Shown here: piece after piece, positions 32,755 through 41,578 of the stretch
How positions within the stretch are numbered: the first letter of the stretch is position 1
Layout of the letters: the number at the start of each line of letters is the position of its first letter
Source of the DNA: Allobosea sp. Root483D1
Lineage (GTDB): Bacteria; Pseudomonadota; Alphaproteobacteria; Rhizobiales; Beijerinckiaceae
NCBI RefSeq assembly: GCF_001429505.1
Contig: NZ_LMJW01000016.1
Coordinates: 1-64,000 of the forward strand
Length of the DNA stretch: 64,000 bases
Reading direction: 5' to 3'
Notes under the pieces: generated by a model
Told to the model about the DNA's origin: nothing
Seen by the model: only the letters and a program-made list of their open reading frames with translations
The model's database searches: none
Program-made: the position numbers and the translations under genes

Positions 32755-33555
32755 TCAGTTTGCCTTGTGCAGCGTCGCCAACGGAAACCGCGCCACATCC
32801 GCGAGCAATTCGACGAAGCCCGCGGCCTGGAACTCGGCCGTCGCCTTGCCTTTCTCGGCGGTAGCGAGGCTGGCATCGCCCGCAGCGCCGGAGGGATGAA
32901 CATCCTGCGCCATCCAGGCGAAGGGATGGGGGCCCGTCGGCCGCAGCCACTTGTAGCCCTCATCCGCCATCTCGACCGTCCGCGGCACGAAGCGTCCGGC
33001 CTTGCTCATGTCGACGAGATCGGGCCGGAAATGCAGCATCAGCGAGGTCTCTATGTCGCCGGCATGGATTCCGTGTTTGGCGTCCAACTCGGCATAGAGC
33101 TCCGGCGGCTGGCCGAAATTACTCCAGGAGGTCGAGACCGCGAACATGCCCTGGCGGACGCGCAGCTCGCGCGCCACCACCTTCATCGGGTCGACATTGC
33201 CGCCATGGGAGGTGACGAGCACGAGCTTGCGCAGGCCGGCGCGCTTCACGCTCTCGCCGATCTCGATCCAGCTGCGGATCGCGCTTTCCCATGAGATGGT
33301 CAGCGTGCCCGGCGAATACAGATGCTCGTTCGACTTGCAGATCGCCAGCGTCGGCAGCACCAGCACACCCAGCCCGGCCGGAACCTGCGGCATCGCCAGC
33401 GCCAGCATGGCGTTCATCACGGTGGTGTCGACCGACACCGGCAGATGCGGTCCGTGCTGTTCGATCGCCGCCAGCGGCAGCACGGCGACGGTCGCCTCAG
33501 GTGAGAGCCCGGCGAAATCGCTGCTCTTGAGATCGCCCCAGAAACGCGCACTCAT
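32755..33555 (-). CDS. Creatininase family amidohydrolase
   Basis: A 266-residue metal-dependent amidohydrolase of the creatininase fold. The metal ligand block EQHGPHLPVSVDT is near 33-45 and TSHGGNVDP near 114-122; HAGDIETS near 163 supplies a further ligand. Known members open creatinine or act in riboflavin/mycofactocin or methylaspartate paths; the reaction here is unassigned. It shows no clear operon partner: soxR converges, and the next gene on this strand begins 26 nt further upstream (stop at 33581), so it may be co-transcribed with that epimerase-like gene. Confidence 0.88.
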   Translation of the reverse strand: MSARFWGDLKSSDFAGLSPEATVAVLPLAAIEQHGPHLPVSVDTTVMNAMLALAMPQVPAGLGVLVLPTLAICKSNEHLYSPGTLTISWESAIRSWIEIGESVKRAGLRKLVLVTSHGGNVDPMKVVARELRVRQGMFAVSTSWSNFGQPPELYAELDAKHGIHAGDIETSLMLHFRPDLVDMSKAGRFVPRTVEMADEGYKWLRPTGPHPFAWMAQDVHPSGAAGDASLATAEKGKATAEFQAAGFVELLADVARFPLATLHKAN

Positions 33556-33580
33556 CCCGTCAGTCCTTGTCGGCGGCAGT

Positions 33581-34240
33581 TCATAGCCGGTTGATGTCTT
33601 CGCATTCGAGGATCGGCTTGGGCGCGCCCTCGCGGGCGGCCTTCAGCATCGCCTTGCCTAGCTGTTCAGTCGAGGTGACATAGCGCGGGAAGCTCCGCTC
33701 GAGCCAGGGCAGGAGCGGCGCCGCAATGCCGTAGATGATGCGGTAGAGCGTGGTGCGCGAGGCGATGCCGTGCATCGGGCGGATGCCGCCGGGCCTGAAA
33801 ATATAGACGGCCTTGAAGGGCAGGCGCAGCAGCGCGTTCTCGGTACGACCCTTGACCCTGGCCCACATCACGCGGCCACGCTCGCTGCTGTCGGCGCTGG
33901 CCCCCGAAATGTGGACGAAGGTCATTGCCGGGTTGAGCCGCAACAGCATCTTGGCCGCCGCCAGAGGCATGTCGTAGGTGATCCGGCTGTAATCGGCCTC
34001 GCTCATGCCGGCCGAGGCGATGCCGAGGCAGAAGAAGCAGGCATCGAAACCGACAAGTTGCGCTTCGATTGCCGCATAGTTGGTGAGGTCGGGATGCACG
34101 ATCTCGTGCAGCTTGGCGTGGTTGCGGCCCGTCGCCTGGCGGCCGATCGTGACGACCTCCTCGACGCCCGGATCGAGCAGGCATTCGCGCAACGCGCCCT
34201 GTCCGACCATGCCGGTCGCGCCGAAGATCAGGACTTTCAT
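33581..34240 (-). CDS. NAD(P)H-binding protein, short-chain epimerase-like
   Basis: A 219-residue Rossmann protein. The dinucleotide loop is LIFGATGMVGQGALRE at 4-18 and the HISGASADSSERG strand near 112-124 matches the atypical SDR (NAD_binding_10) group often annotated as epimerase. The usual YxxxK pair is replaced by an R-x-KGRTENAL area, so the Lys position may be retained. ATG 34240 is chosen; the frame to 34372 runs through the divergent transporter's control region. Substrate and reaction are unknown. Confidence 0.8.
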   Translation of the reverse strand: MKVLIFGATGMVGQGALRECLLDPGVEEVVTIGRQATGRNHAKLHEIVHPDLTNYAAIEAQLVGFDACFFCLGIASAGMSEADYSRITYDMPLAAAKMLLRLNPAMTFVHISGASADSSERGRVMWARVKGRTENALLRLPFKAVYIFRPGGIRPMHGIASRTTLYRIIYGIAAPLLPWLERSFPRYVTSTEQLGKAMLKAAREGAPKPILECEDINRL

Positions 34241-34352
34241 CTTAAAGAGGTTTTCAGCTGGGTTTCTGGCCGTGGGACGCCACCGGAGACGGCGTTGGTT
34301 GATCGCAGCATAGCCGGGGAGCGGCGCGATGGAAGCGCAGCCGCCGCCTGTG

Positions 34353-34369
34353 TGCAGAGCGCTGGTGCA
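34353..34369. promoter_or_regulatory. Candidate NtrC binding site
   Basis: TGCAGAGCGCTGGTGCA matches TGCACC-N5-GGTGCA with a perfect right half and 4 of 6 in the left. It is also framed by TGTGCA/TGCACA. It lies just upstream of a -24/-12-like site at 34393-34408, with its centre near -58 of the expected start. Confidence 0.45.
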
Positions 34370-34392
34370 CATTCACATGACGGCCTCGGCCG

Positions 34393-34408
34393 TGGCATAC
34401 ACGCTGCT
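34393..34408 (+). promoter_or_regulatory. Candidate sigma-54 promoter
   Basis: TGGCATACACGCTGCT has GG (34394-34395) and GC (34406-34407) 10 nt apart, with TGGCA matching but the -12 element CTGCT weak. Together with the NtrC-like site just upstream it may drive the importer whose first gene starts at 34472. Confidence 0.4.
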
Positions 34409-34471
34409 TGCCGGACGCGGAGGTCACGCAGCCCGGTGACAGGTTTGCGACTTGATGGAGGGGGTTCTGGC

Positions 34472-35500
34472 ATGACGATGAAATATCGCCTCGACCGGCG
34501 CGCTGCGCTCGGCCTGCTCGGAGGCTCGGCGGCCTCGGTGCTGATCCCGGTGCCGGGTGCGCGCGTCAATGCGCAGACCCTCGACAAGGTCAGCTACCAG
34601 ACCAACTGGCGCGCCCAGACCGAGCATGGCGGCTTCTATCTCGCCGCCGCCAACGGCATCTACAAGAAGTACGGCCTCGACGTCGAGATCCGCCCCGGCG
34701 GGCCGCAGCAGAACCCGACCCAACTCCTGCTCGGTGGCCGGGTCGACATGATCATGGGCAATTCGCTGGAGGCGCTGAGCTTCGCGCAGGAGAACCTGCC
34801 CTTCCTCTGCATCGCCTCGATCTTCCAGAAGGACCCGCAGGTCCTGATCTCGCATCCCGGCCAGGGCAACGACACGCTCGCCGCTCTCAAGGACAAGCCG
34901 ATCCTGATCGCGGCGCAGGCCCGCGTCGGCTTCTGGCCGTTCCTGAAGCTGAAATTCGGCTATCGCGACGAGCAGATCCGGCCCTACACCTTCAACATGG
35001 CGCCGTTCCTCGCCGACAAGAAGCTGACGCAGCAGGGCTTTTTGTCATCCGAGCCCTTTGTGATCCGCAAGGCCGGCGTCGAGCCGGTCGTCCATCTGCT
35101 CGCCGATGCCGGCTTCGAGAACTACAACACCACCATCACGATCTCCCGGAAGATGGTGCAGGAGAAGAAGGAGGTCGTGCAGCGCTTCGTCGACGCGACG
35201 GCCGAAGGTTGGGCGCAGTACATGAAGGGCGGCCCGAACATTGCCGCCGCCAATGCCCGGATCCTGAAGGACAACCCCGACATGGATCAGGAGAAGATCG
35301 ACTACGCCCTCAAGGTGATGAACGAGAACGGCATCGTCGCCTCCGGCGATGCGCTCAACCTCGGCATCGGCGCCATGACCGATGCGCGCTGGGCGAGCTT
35401 CGCCAAGACGATGACCGAGGCCGGTGTCGTTCCCGCCGGGGTCGACGTCAGGAAGGCCTACAGCCTGGAGTTCATCAACAAGGGCGTCGGCAAGCCCTGA
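34472..35500 (+). CDS. ABC transporter substrate-binding protein (NMT1/THI5-like)
   Basis: A 342-residue periplasmic protein. The N-terminal DRRAALGLLGGSAASVLI is a Tat-like signal (RR at 8-9). The mature part opens KVSYQTNWRAQTEHGGFYLAAANGIYKKYGLDVEIRPGG, the NMT1/THI5 fold used for pyrimidines, thiamine precursors, sulfonates or nitrate-like solutes. GGAGGGGG precedes the ATG at 34472. It heads a three-gene operon (binding protein, ATPase, permease), with a family B repeat in the 110-nt gap after its stop. No TPP riboswitch is seen in the leader, so a thiamine role is not supported. Confidence 0.9.
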   Translation: MTMKYRLDRRAALGLLGGSAASVLIPVPGARVNAQTLDKVSYQTNWRAQTEHGGFYLAAANGIYKKYGLDVEIRPGGPQQNPTQLLLGGRVDMIMGNSLEALSFAQENLPFLCIASIFQKDPQVLISHPGQGNDTLAALKDKPILIAAQARVGFWPFLKLKFGYRDEQIRPYTFNMAPFLADKKLTQQGFLSSEPFVIRKAGVEPVVHLLADAGFENYNTTITISRKMVQEKKEVVQRFVDATAEGWAQYMKGGPNIAAANARILKDNPDMDQEKIDYALKVMNENGIVASGDALNLGIGAMTDARWASFAKTMTEAGVVPAGVDVRKAYSLEFINKGVGKP

Positions 35501-35504
35501 CGAG

Positions 35505-35580
35505 CGTCATGCTCGGGCTGATCCCGAGCATCTCTTGCCGGAGATTCTCGGGTCTGCGCTTCGCTCCGCCCGAGAATGAC
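35505..35580. repeat. Dispersed hairpin repeat, family B, copy 4 (intra-operon)
   Basis: CGTCATGCTCGGG-ctgat-CCCGAGCAT, then GATTCTCGGG...CCCGAGAATGAC. It is the reverse orientation of copies 2 and 3 and shorter. Unlike the others it lies inside an operon, between the SBP and ATPase genes, where it may attenuate transcription or protect the SBP message. Confidence 0.78.
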
Positions 35581-35609
35581 GGCCTTTTACAAAACGGATC
35601 ATCAGGCCT

Positions 35610-36425
35610 TTGGACACAGCCTATTTGAGCACATCTCCGGCGGCGGACAACAGGAGCGGAACCCCGCTCGTCTCGATCCGCCGGGTCTCCAAGCAGTTCG
35701 CCAACGGCACGATCGCCGTGCGCGATGTCGATCTCGACCTCGGCGCCGGCGAGTTCGTCAGCCTGCTCGGCCCTTCGGGCTGCGGCAAGTCGACCCTGCT
35801 GCGCATGATCGCCGGGCTGGGCAGCCCGTCCACCGGCACCATCGACTGGCCCGGAAGCGGCCAGGAGGGCCAAGGCAAGGCCGAGCGCGATCTCGGCTTC
35901 GTCTTCCAGGACCCGACGCTGATGCCATGGGCCAACGCTCTGTCCAACGTCATGCTGCCACTCGTGCTCAAGCATGTGCCCAGGCGCGAGGCCGAGGGCC
36001 GCGCCGCCGAGATGCTGGCGCTGGTCGGGCTGAAGGGCTTCGAGACATCCTATCCGCGCGAGCTCTCCGGCGGCATGAAGATGCGCGTCTCGATCGCCCG
36101 CGCTCTGGTGATGCGGCCGAAGATCCTGCTGATGGACGAGCCTTTTGCCGCGCTCGACGAGATCACCCGCCATCGCCTCAATGACGACCTCTTGAACCTG
36201 TGGTGGCGCGAGCGCTTCACCGCCGTCTTCGTCACCCATTCGGTCTTTGAATCGGTCTATCTCTCGCAGCGCATCGTCGTGATGGCGGCGCGGCCTGGCC
36301 GCGTCATGGCCGATCTCGACGTCTCCGCACCCTATCCGCGCGACGAATTGTTCCGGACCTCGCCCGAATACGCCCATCTCTGCCGGCTCGCTTCCGGCAA
36401 GCTCAAGGAGGCGATCGGCGCATGA
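35610..36425 (+). CDS. ABC transporter ATP-binding protein (SsuB/TauB/NrtD-like)
   Basis: A 271-residue ATPase. Walker A is GPSGCGKST (near 54-62), the Q-loop is VFQDPTLMPW, the signature is LSGGMKMRVSIARAL and Walker B is ILLMDEPFAALDE, with the switch His in VFVTHSVFES. It powers the importer with the permease at 36422. The start is TTG at 35610 giving MDTAYLSTS; no better ATG keeps the family N-terminus. It ends by overlapping the permease ATG by 4 nt. Confidence 0.93.
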   Translation: MDTAYLSTSPAADNRSGTPLVSIRRVSKQFANGTIAVRDVDLDLGAGEFVSLLGPSGCGKSTLLRMIAGLGSPSTGTIDWPGSGQEGQGKAERDLGFVFQDPTLMPWANALSNVMLPLVLKHVPRREAEGRAAEMLALVGLKGFETSYPRELSGGMKMRVSIARALVMRPKILLMDEPFAALDEITRHRLNDDLLNLWWRERFTAVFVTHSVFESVYLSQRIVVMAARPGRVMADLDVSAPYPRDELFRTSPEYAHLCRLASGKLKEAIGA

Positions 36426-37303
36426 GCTCCTCGTCCCCCGCAACTGTGGTGCCGCATGACGGCACCGATGCCGAAGCCCGCCCGCTCGCCGTTGCCGAGC
36501 CTTCCTTCCTCGGCCTGCCGGTCAGCTTCTGGCCGCGCATCCTCGCGCCGATCGCCGTCGGCATCCTGGTGCTCGGGCTCTGGGAATTCGCCGTGCGCTG
36601 GAACGAGGTGCCGTCCTATGTGCTCCCCGGGCCGCTCCTGGTCGGCCAGACGCTGATCGCCGACTGGGGCACGCTTTCGACCTCGCTCTGGGTCACCTTG
36701 CGCATCACCTTCATGGCGCTGGCGGCGGCGGTGATCGTTGGCGTTACGCTCGCTGTATTGTTCACCCAGTCGAAATGGCTTGAGATGGCGCTCCTGCCCT
36801 ATGCGGTAATCCTGCAGGTGACGCCGATCGTCGCGATCGCGCCGCTGATCATCATCTGGGCCGGCGACATCAACCTGTCGCTGCTGATCTGCGCCTGGAT
36901 CGTCGCCTTCTTCCCGATCCTGTCGAACACCATCCTCGGGCTGAACTCGGCCGACCACAACCTGATCAACTTCTTCCAGCTGCATGGCGCGACGCGCTGG
37001 CAGACGCTGCGCTATCTCAAGCTGCCGGCGGCGCTGCCCTATTTCCTTGCCGGGTTGAAGATCTCGGGCGGGCTCGCCTTGATCGGCGCCGTCGTGGCGG
37101 AGTTCGTCGCCGGTACCGGCGGCTCGGAATCGGGGCTGGCCTACCGCATTCTCGAAGCCGGCTATCAGCTCAAGATCCCGCGCGTCTTCGCGGCTTTGCT
37201 GATGATCTCGCTCTCCGGCATCGCGATCTTCCTCGCGACCAGCCTGATCTCGCACCTGCTGCTGCGGCGCTGGCACGAGAGCGCGCTGAAGCGCGAGAAC
37301 TGA
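36422..37303 (+). CDS. ABC transporter permease (SsuC/TauC-like)
   Basis: A 293-residue inner-membrane protein with six helices and a long cytoplasmic N-terminus (about 1-35). The EAA motif block FQLHGATRWQTLRYLKLPAALPYFLAGLKI near 190 contacts the ATPase. It overlaps the ATPase stop (ATGA), so the three-gene importer is complete, unlike the two DppBC operons. The family moves sulfonates, nitrate, pyrimidine precursors or thiamine precursors; the ligand here is unknown. Confidence 0.93.
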   Translation: MSSSSPATVVPHDGTDAEARPLAVAEPSFLGLPVSFWPRILAPIAVGILVLGLWEFAVRWNEVPSYVLPGPLLVGQTLIADWGTLSTSLWVTLRITFMALAAAVIVGVTLAVLFTQSKWLEMALLPYAVILQVTPIVAIAPLIIIWAGDINLSLLICAWIVAFFPILSNTILGLNSADHNLINFFQLHGATRWQTLRYLKLPAALPYFLAGLKISGGLALIGAVVAEFVAGTGGSESGLAYRILEAGYQLKIPRVFAALLMISLSGIAIFLATSLISHLLLRRWHESALKREN

Positions 37304-37313
37304 GGCCGGCTTG

Positions 37314-37377
37314 CCAAAGCATTTTCAAGCGAAGTGGGCACCGGTTCGCGTGAAGAAAATGCGCCAGATCAAAAAAG
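37314..37377. repeat. Short intergenic repeat element
   Basis: The gap between two convergent genes contains GCATTTTCAAGCGAAGTGGG and CACCGGTTCGCGTG, followed by AAGAAAATGC. From memory, the GAAGTGG-x-CACCGGTTCGCGTG string recurs across rhizobial genomes; this was not searched. The GCATTTTC and GAAAATGC ends are complementary, so the element can fold back. Confidence 0.55.
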
Positions 37378-37378
37378 C

Positions 37379-38269
37379 TCAGCCGAAGAAGTGCAGCCGG
37401 TCCTCGACCGGCAGCGAGGCGATCGCCCGCAAATCGGCCTCGGAATAGCTGAGCTCGATCCGCGCCGAACTTGCCGTTTCCGGCAGCATGATCGCCTCGG
37501 CCGGCGAGCCGACATCGGCGAAGGCGATGTCGTCCTCGGCCACCTGCATGCTGCTGCGTCGGCGATAGGGCTGCGCCTGCTGTCGCAACCCGGCATCGCT
37601 CAGGGGCGCGCGCTGCCGGGTGCTGGCCTCGACGACATCGATATCGCCTGGATCGGTCACCGGCTTCGCGGACATCGACCAGAGCGGATCGGCCGGCACG
37701 GCGGGAGGTGCGAGCGGCATATCGACCAGCTCGACGGCGGTCCCGTCGGCCGCGGCGCGCAGGCTTGCATCCAGCATGGCGACGGTGTCGGCGACCTTCT
37801 CGATCTGGTTGGCGCCGGCCTCGATCACCGTGGTCGCACCATAGATCTCGGTCGCGCGTCGATCGAGCCGGTCGCAGAGCTCCGGCTCCGCCCCGCCCTC
37901 GCGCAAGGTCCAGGCGATCTCCTGGATGGCTTCGGCTGCGTCGAGGATGCCGGCGGCGGTCTCCTGGATGCGGGCCGACAGGCGGGCGGAGGCCCCGCCG
38001 ACGCCGGCGCGATCGAGATCGTCACGCAGTTCGGCGATGGTGCGGGCGGTTTCCGAGAGATCGGCGCCTTGGCCCAGCATGGTCGTGGGAACGGTGCAGA
38101 GCCGCTCGAGCCGGGCGATCGCCGAGAGTACCGTCTCGGTGTCGGCCTGCCGGTTCCGCCTGGCGTATTCGGCCAGGAACCAGCGACCGCGCGCCGTTTC
38201 CACCACGGCGGCGGCAATCGCGTCATAGTCGGCCGCGCTCAGCGGAGATAGCGAACGCGCGTCGCTCAT
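37379..38269 (-). CDS. Conserved alphaproteobacterial protein of unknown function
   Basis: I cannot name this 296-residue protein. It is soluble, with no signal or membrane helix. The N-terminal half is all-helical: an opening SPLSAADYDAIAAAVVETA, then ARGRWFLAEYARRNRQADT, which recurs in Hyphomicrobiales proteins of unknown role as I recall, then helices with heptad-like Leu/Ile to about residue 185. The middle is Pro/Ala-rich and probably disordered, and the C-terminus ends in a short DLRAIASLPVEDRLHFFG segment. AAGGAG lies before the ATG at 38269; an ATG at 38305 lacks a ribosome site. The pattern suggests a helical signalling or scaffold protein (inference). Confidence 0.7.
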   Translation of the reverse strand: MSDARSLSPLSAADYDAIAAAVVETARGRWFLAEYARRNRQADTETVLSAIARLERLCTVPTTMLGQGADLSETARTIAELRDDLDRAGVGGASARLSARIQETAAGILDAAEAIQEIAWTLREGGAEPELCDRLDRRATEIYGATTVIEAGANQIEKVADTVAMLDASLRAAADGTAVELVDMPLAPPAVPADPLWSMSAKPVTDPGDIDVVEASTRQRAPLSDAGLRQQAQPYRRRSSMQVAEDDIAFADVGSPAEAIMLPETASSARIELSYSEADLRAIASLPVEDRLHFFG

Positions 38270-38371
38270 GGCCAGGCTGCTCTCCTTGGGCTGGCCGAAT
38301 CGCATATCGTCGGCCGAAGATGCCCATCGGCAAAATTGCTGCTGATTCTTTAAGAAATTGCTGCCATCGGC

Positions 38372-39559
38372 ATGTCACCGCCATTCCGGACCGGACCGCC
38401 GCGTCTGCTTGCCGTGCGCCTCTCGGTCATGCACGCGCTGAATTTCCTCGGCGTCGGCTTCTATCTGCCCTTCTTTCCGATCTGGCTCGGCTCGAAGGGG
38501 CTGAGCGATGTCGAGATCGGCTATGTGCTGGCGATCCCGATCCTGGTGCGCGTCTTCGTCGCGTCATCCGTGACCGGTCTCGGCGACCGTCTGCGGCCGA
38601 ACATCCTGCTCGCGCTGCTGAATGCGCTGGCGGCGGCGATCTATTTTGCTCTCGCGCCGCAGGATCAGCTCGTCCCGATCGCAGTGCTGACGGCGCTCAG
38701 CGCCATCGCGTTGTCGGGCGTGGTGCCGCTCGCCGACGTGCTGACCACTTCTCAGGTGAAGGCGGGGGCGCTGAAGGACTATGGCCGCGTCAGGCTCTGG
38801 GGCTCGGTGACCTTCGTGCTGTCCAACCTCGCCGGCGGCTATCTGATCGCGCGGCACGGCGCCTGGCTGATCCCCTTCGTGCTCGCCGGCAGCAGCTCGC
38901 TCGCGGCGCTCGCTGCGCTGCAGGCCCCGTCGCCGCCGCTGGGCCTCTCGCCGGCCGCCCCGCGCGGTGCTTCTCCGGCGGGCTTCGGACTGCCGTTCTG
39001 GCTGGCGGTCGGGGCGGCGGCCTGCGTCAACGCCACGCATGCGGCGGTCTATGCCTTCAGCTCCCTGCACTGGCGCAGCATCGGCTTCAGCGGCGAGGCG
39101 GTCGGCTGGCTCTGGGCCGTTGCCGTCCTCGCCGAGATCGCCGTCTTCCTTTTCGGGGGCGGCATTGCGGCGCGAGGTCTCGTCGGGCTTCGCTGGATCG
39201 CTATCGCGGCAGTCGCGGCGGCGCTGCGTTTCGGGGCGATGAGCGCCGATCCCGGCCTTGCCGTCACCGTCCTGCTGCAGCTCCTGCACGGCGTGACCTT
39301 CGGCTGCATGCATCTGGGCACACTCGCGGCACTGTCGGCGCTCGCCCCGGAGGCGCGTCGCGCGGCGGCGCAAGGGCGCCTCGTCGCTGCGAGTGCTCTG
39401 GTGATGGGGCTGACGACGATCCTCTCCGGTTACCTTTATCGCCTGTTCGGGCCGGGCGTGTTCCTCGCCATGGTGCCGCTCGCAGTGCTCGGGCTCGTCC
39501 TGGCGGCCCTTGCCATCCTCCGGGCTCGCGGCGATACAGGCTATGGGGGCCGAATCTGA
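38372..39559 (+). CDS. MFS transporter (HcaT/PPP-like)
   Basis: A 395-residue carrier with 12 helices in two halves, starting MHALNFLGVGFYLPFFPIWL. The VPLADVLTTSQVKAGALKDYGRVRLWGSVTFVLSNL region matches the phenylpropionate/HcaT-like MFS_1 group. It would import or export an aromatic or small organic acid with protons. Its stop lies only 22 nt before the Mla permease start, so it may lead the lipid-transport operon or be a separate unit. Substrate unassigned. Confidence 0.88.
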   Translation: MSPPFRTGPPRLLAVRLSVMHALNFLGVGFYLPFFPIWLGSKGLSDVEIGYVLAIPILVRVFVASSVTGLGDRLRPNILLALLNALAAAIYFALAPQDQLVPIAVLTALSAIALSGVVPLADVLTTSQVKAGALKDYGRVRLWGSVTFVLSNLAGGYLIARHGAWLIPFVLAGSSSLAALAALQAPSPPLGLSPAAPRGASPAGFGLPFWLAVGAAACVNATHAAVYAFSSLHWRSIGFSGEAVGWLWAVAVLAEIAVFLFGGGIAARGLVGLRWIAIAAVAAALRFGAMSADPGLAVTVLLQLLHGVTFGCMHLGTLAALSALAPEARRAAAQGRLVAASALVMGLTTILSGYLYRLFGPGVFLAMVPLAVLGLVLAALAILRARGDTGYGGRI

Positions 39560-39581
39560 TGTGGGGAGTGGGCGAGCCGTC

Positions 39582-40727
39582 ATGGCTGTCGTCGACGACG
39601 TTGAGCCGCAGGCGGTCTATCGCGACGATGGCGGCGTCCTCGTCGTGTCGCTGGCCGGGCGCTGGAGCGTAGGGCGGGCGCCGCGTCTCGAAGCCCTGAC
39701 CAGCGAATTGTCGAAGCGCGTCGCCGGTGTGCGCCAGGCGCGGCTCGACCTGTCGGCGATCGAGCGCCTCGACACGCTCGGCGCCTACCTGCTCGGCCAG
39801 GTGAAGCAGGCGGGCGAGGCGGAGGGCGCCTCGGTCGAGCTGACCAGCCGCCGTCCGGAGCACGCGGTGCTGCTCGCGGAGGTCGAGCGCGACGTCACCG
39901 ATTACCAGTCGCCGGTTCGCCCGATCGGACTCGTTACCATCCTTATCGACATCGGCCAGGGCGTCATCCGCTTCGGCCGCGATCTCGCCGGCGGCGCCGT
40001 CTTCCTCGGCGAGGTGATGGCGGGCTGCGTCGGCGCCTTGCTCGGACCGCGGCGCTTCCGCGGACCATCGCTGGTCAATCAGATCGAGCTGATCGCCTTC
40101 AACGGCGCGCCGATCATCATCCTGATCTCGTTCCTGGTCGGCTGCATCGTCGCGCAGCAGGGCATCTTCCAGCTCCAGCGCTTCGGCGCCACCGCCTTCG
40201 TCGTCAACCTGACCGGCATCCTCGTCCTGCGCGAGCTCTCGGTGCTGCTGACCTCGATCATGGTGGCAGGTCGTTCGGGCTCCGCCTTCACGGCCGAGAT
40301 CGGCTCGATGAAGATGCGCGAGGAGATCGATGCGCTCCGCGTGATGGGGCTCGATCCGATCGAGGTGCTGATCGTACCGCGCATCCTGGCGCTGGTTATC
40401 GCGCTGCCGATTTTGACCTTCCTCGCGGCCATGTCAGGCCTCGTCGGGGCCGGCCTGGTGAGCTGGCTCTATGGCGGCATCGGCCTCGACACCTATCTCG
40501 ACCGCCTGAAATCGGTGATCACCTGGCAGCATTTCGCCGTCGGCCTCATCAAAGCCCCGTTCATGGCGTTCGTGATCGGCCTGATCGCCTCGATCGAGGG
40601 GCTGGCGGTGAAGGGCTCGGCCGAATCACTGGGCCATCAGGTGACGGCGTCGGTGGTGAAGGCGATCTTCATGGTGATCGTGGTCGACGGGCTGTTCGCC
40701 ATGTTCTTCGCCTCGATCCGGATGTGA
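39582..40727 (+). CDS. mlaE: Mce/Mla-type lipid ABC permease with N-terminal STAS domain
   Basis: A 381-residue permease. Residues 1-110 form a STAS-like domain (VLVVSLAGRWSVGRAPRL; ARLDLSAIERLDTLGAYLL), a fusion seen in many alphaproteobacterial MlaE proteins, followed by the permease core (GAPIIILISFLVGCIVAQQG; VAGRSGSAFTAEIGSMKM; MGLDPIEVLIVPRI). It moves phospholipid across the inner membrane in a complex with MlaF and MlaD. ATG 39582 keeps the STAS start; ATG 39543 and GTG 39561 are alternatives. A separate MlaB (STAS) is thereby replaced by the fusion. Confidence 0.9.
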   Translation: MAVVDDVEPQAVYRDDGGVLVVSLAGRWSVGRAPRLEALTSELSKRVAGVRQARLDLSAIERLDTLGAYLLGQVKQAGEAEGASVELTSRRPEHAVLLAEVERDVTDYQSPVRPIGLVTILIDIGQGVIRFGRDLAGGAVFLGEVMAGCVGALLGPRRFRGPSLVNQIELIAFNGAPIIILISFLVGCIVAQQGIFQLQRFGATAFVVNLTGILVLRELSVLLTSIMVAGRSGSAFTAEIGSMKMREEIDALRVMGLDPIEVLIVPRILALVIALPILTFLAAMSGLVGAGLVSWLYGGIGLDTYLDRLKSVITWQHFAVGLIKAPFMAFVIGLIASIEGLAVKGSAESLGHQVTASVVKAIFMVIVVDGLFAMFFASIRM

Positions 40728-40738
40728 GGGGACCTGCG

Positions 40739-41569
40739 GTGCTCGACAGGCCCTCTCAGACCGGTCCGCGCGGACCTCAGGCGTCGGGCGGTGAGGAACC
40801 CGAGGCGGTGATTCGCGTTCGTGATCTCAAAGTCGCTTTCGGCGACAAGGTGATCATGGACGGGCTCGATCTCGATGTGATGCGTGGTGAAATTCTCGGC
40901 TTTGTCGGAGGCTCCGGCCAGGGCAAGTCGGTGCTGACCCGCACCATCCTCGGCCTCGTGCGCAAGCAGCGCGGCACGATCGAGGTCTTCGGCGAGAATG
41001 TCGACAAGCTCGATCCGCGCGGCCGGCGCCGGCTCGAACGCCGTTTCGGCGTGATGTTCCAGCAGGGCGCGCTGTTCTCGGCGCTGACCGTCAAGCAGAA
41101 CATCCAGGTGCCGATGCGGGAATATCTCCAGCTCTCGCCGCGCCTGCTCGAAGAGCTCGCCATGCTCAAGATCGAGATGGTCGGCTTGAAACCCGATGCG
41201 GCGGACAAGACGCCTTCGGAGCTTTCCGGCGGCATGATCAAGCGCGCTGCGCTCGCCCGGGCGCTGGCGCTCGACCCGGAGATCGTCTTCCTGGACGAGC
41301 CGACCTCGGGGCTCGATCCGATCGGCGCCGCCGAGTTCGACGAGCTGATCATGACGCTCAAGCAGACTTTGGGCCTGACGGTCTTCATGGTAACCCATGA
41401 CCTCGACAGTCTCTATGTAGCTTGCGACAGGATTGCCGCCTTGGCGGACAAGCGTGTCATCGCGGTCGGTCCGCTCGCCACCATGCTGGCTTCCGATCAC
41501 CCCTGGCTCAAAGCGTATTTCGGAGGCGAGCGCGCCCGCGCCCGCATGCCCGATCAAACGAGGACCTGA
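40739..41569 (+). CDS. mlaF: Mce/Mla-type ABC ATPase
   Basis: A 276-residue ATPase. Walker A is GGSGQGKSV near 63-71, the Q-loop VMFQQGALFSALTV, signature LSGGMIKRAALARALALDP, and Walker B IVFLDEPTSGLDPIG. The LFSALTVKQNI and SGLDP features match MlaF/MceG rather than general ATPases. GTG 40739 has AGGGGA upstream; GTG 40724 inside the permease stop is possible. It supplies energy for lipid movement. Confidence 0.9.
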   Translation: MLDRPSQTGPRGPQASGGEEPEAVIRVRDLKVAFGDKVIMDGLDLDVMRGEILGFVGGSGQGKSVLTRTILGLVRKQRGTIEVFGENVDKLDPRGRRRLERRFGVMFQQGALFSALTVKQNIQVPMREYLQLSPRLLEELAMLKIEMVGLKPDAADKTPSELSGGMIKRAALARALALDPEIVFLDEPTSGLDPIGAAEFDELIMTLKQTLGLTVFMVTHDLDSLYVACDRIAALADKRVIAVGPLATMLASDHPWLKAYFGGERARARMPDQTRT

Positions 41570-41578
41570 CCGCCCGCG

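Noticed and set aside
34241-34471. TPP riboswitch before the THI5-like binding protein
   Set aside because: None of the conserved TPP elements (CUGAGA, ACCUGA-like blocks) is present.
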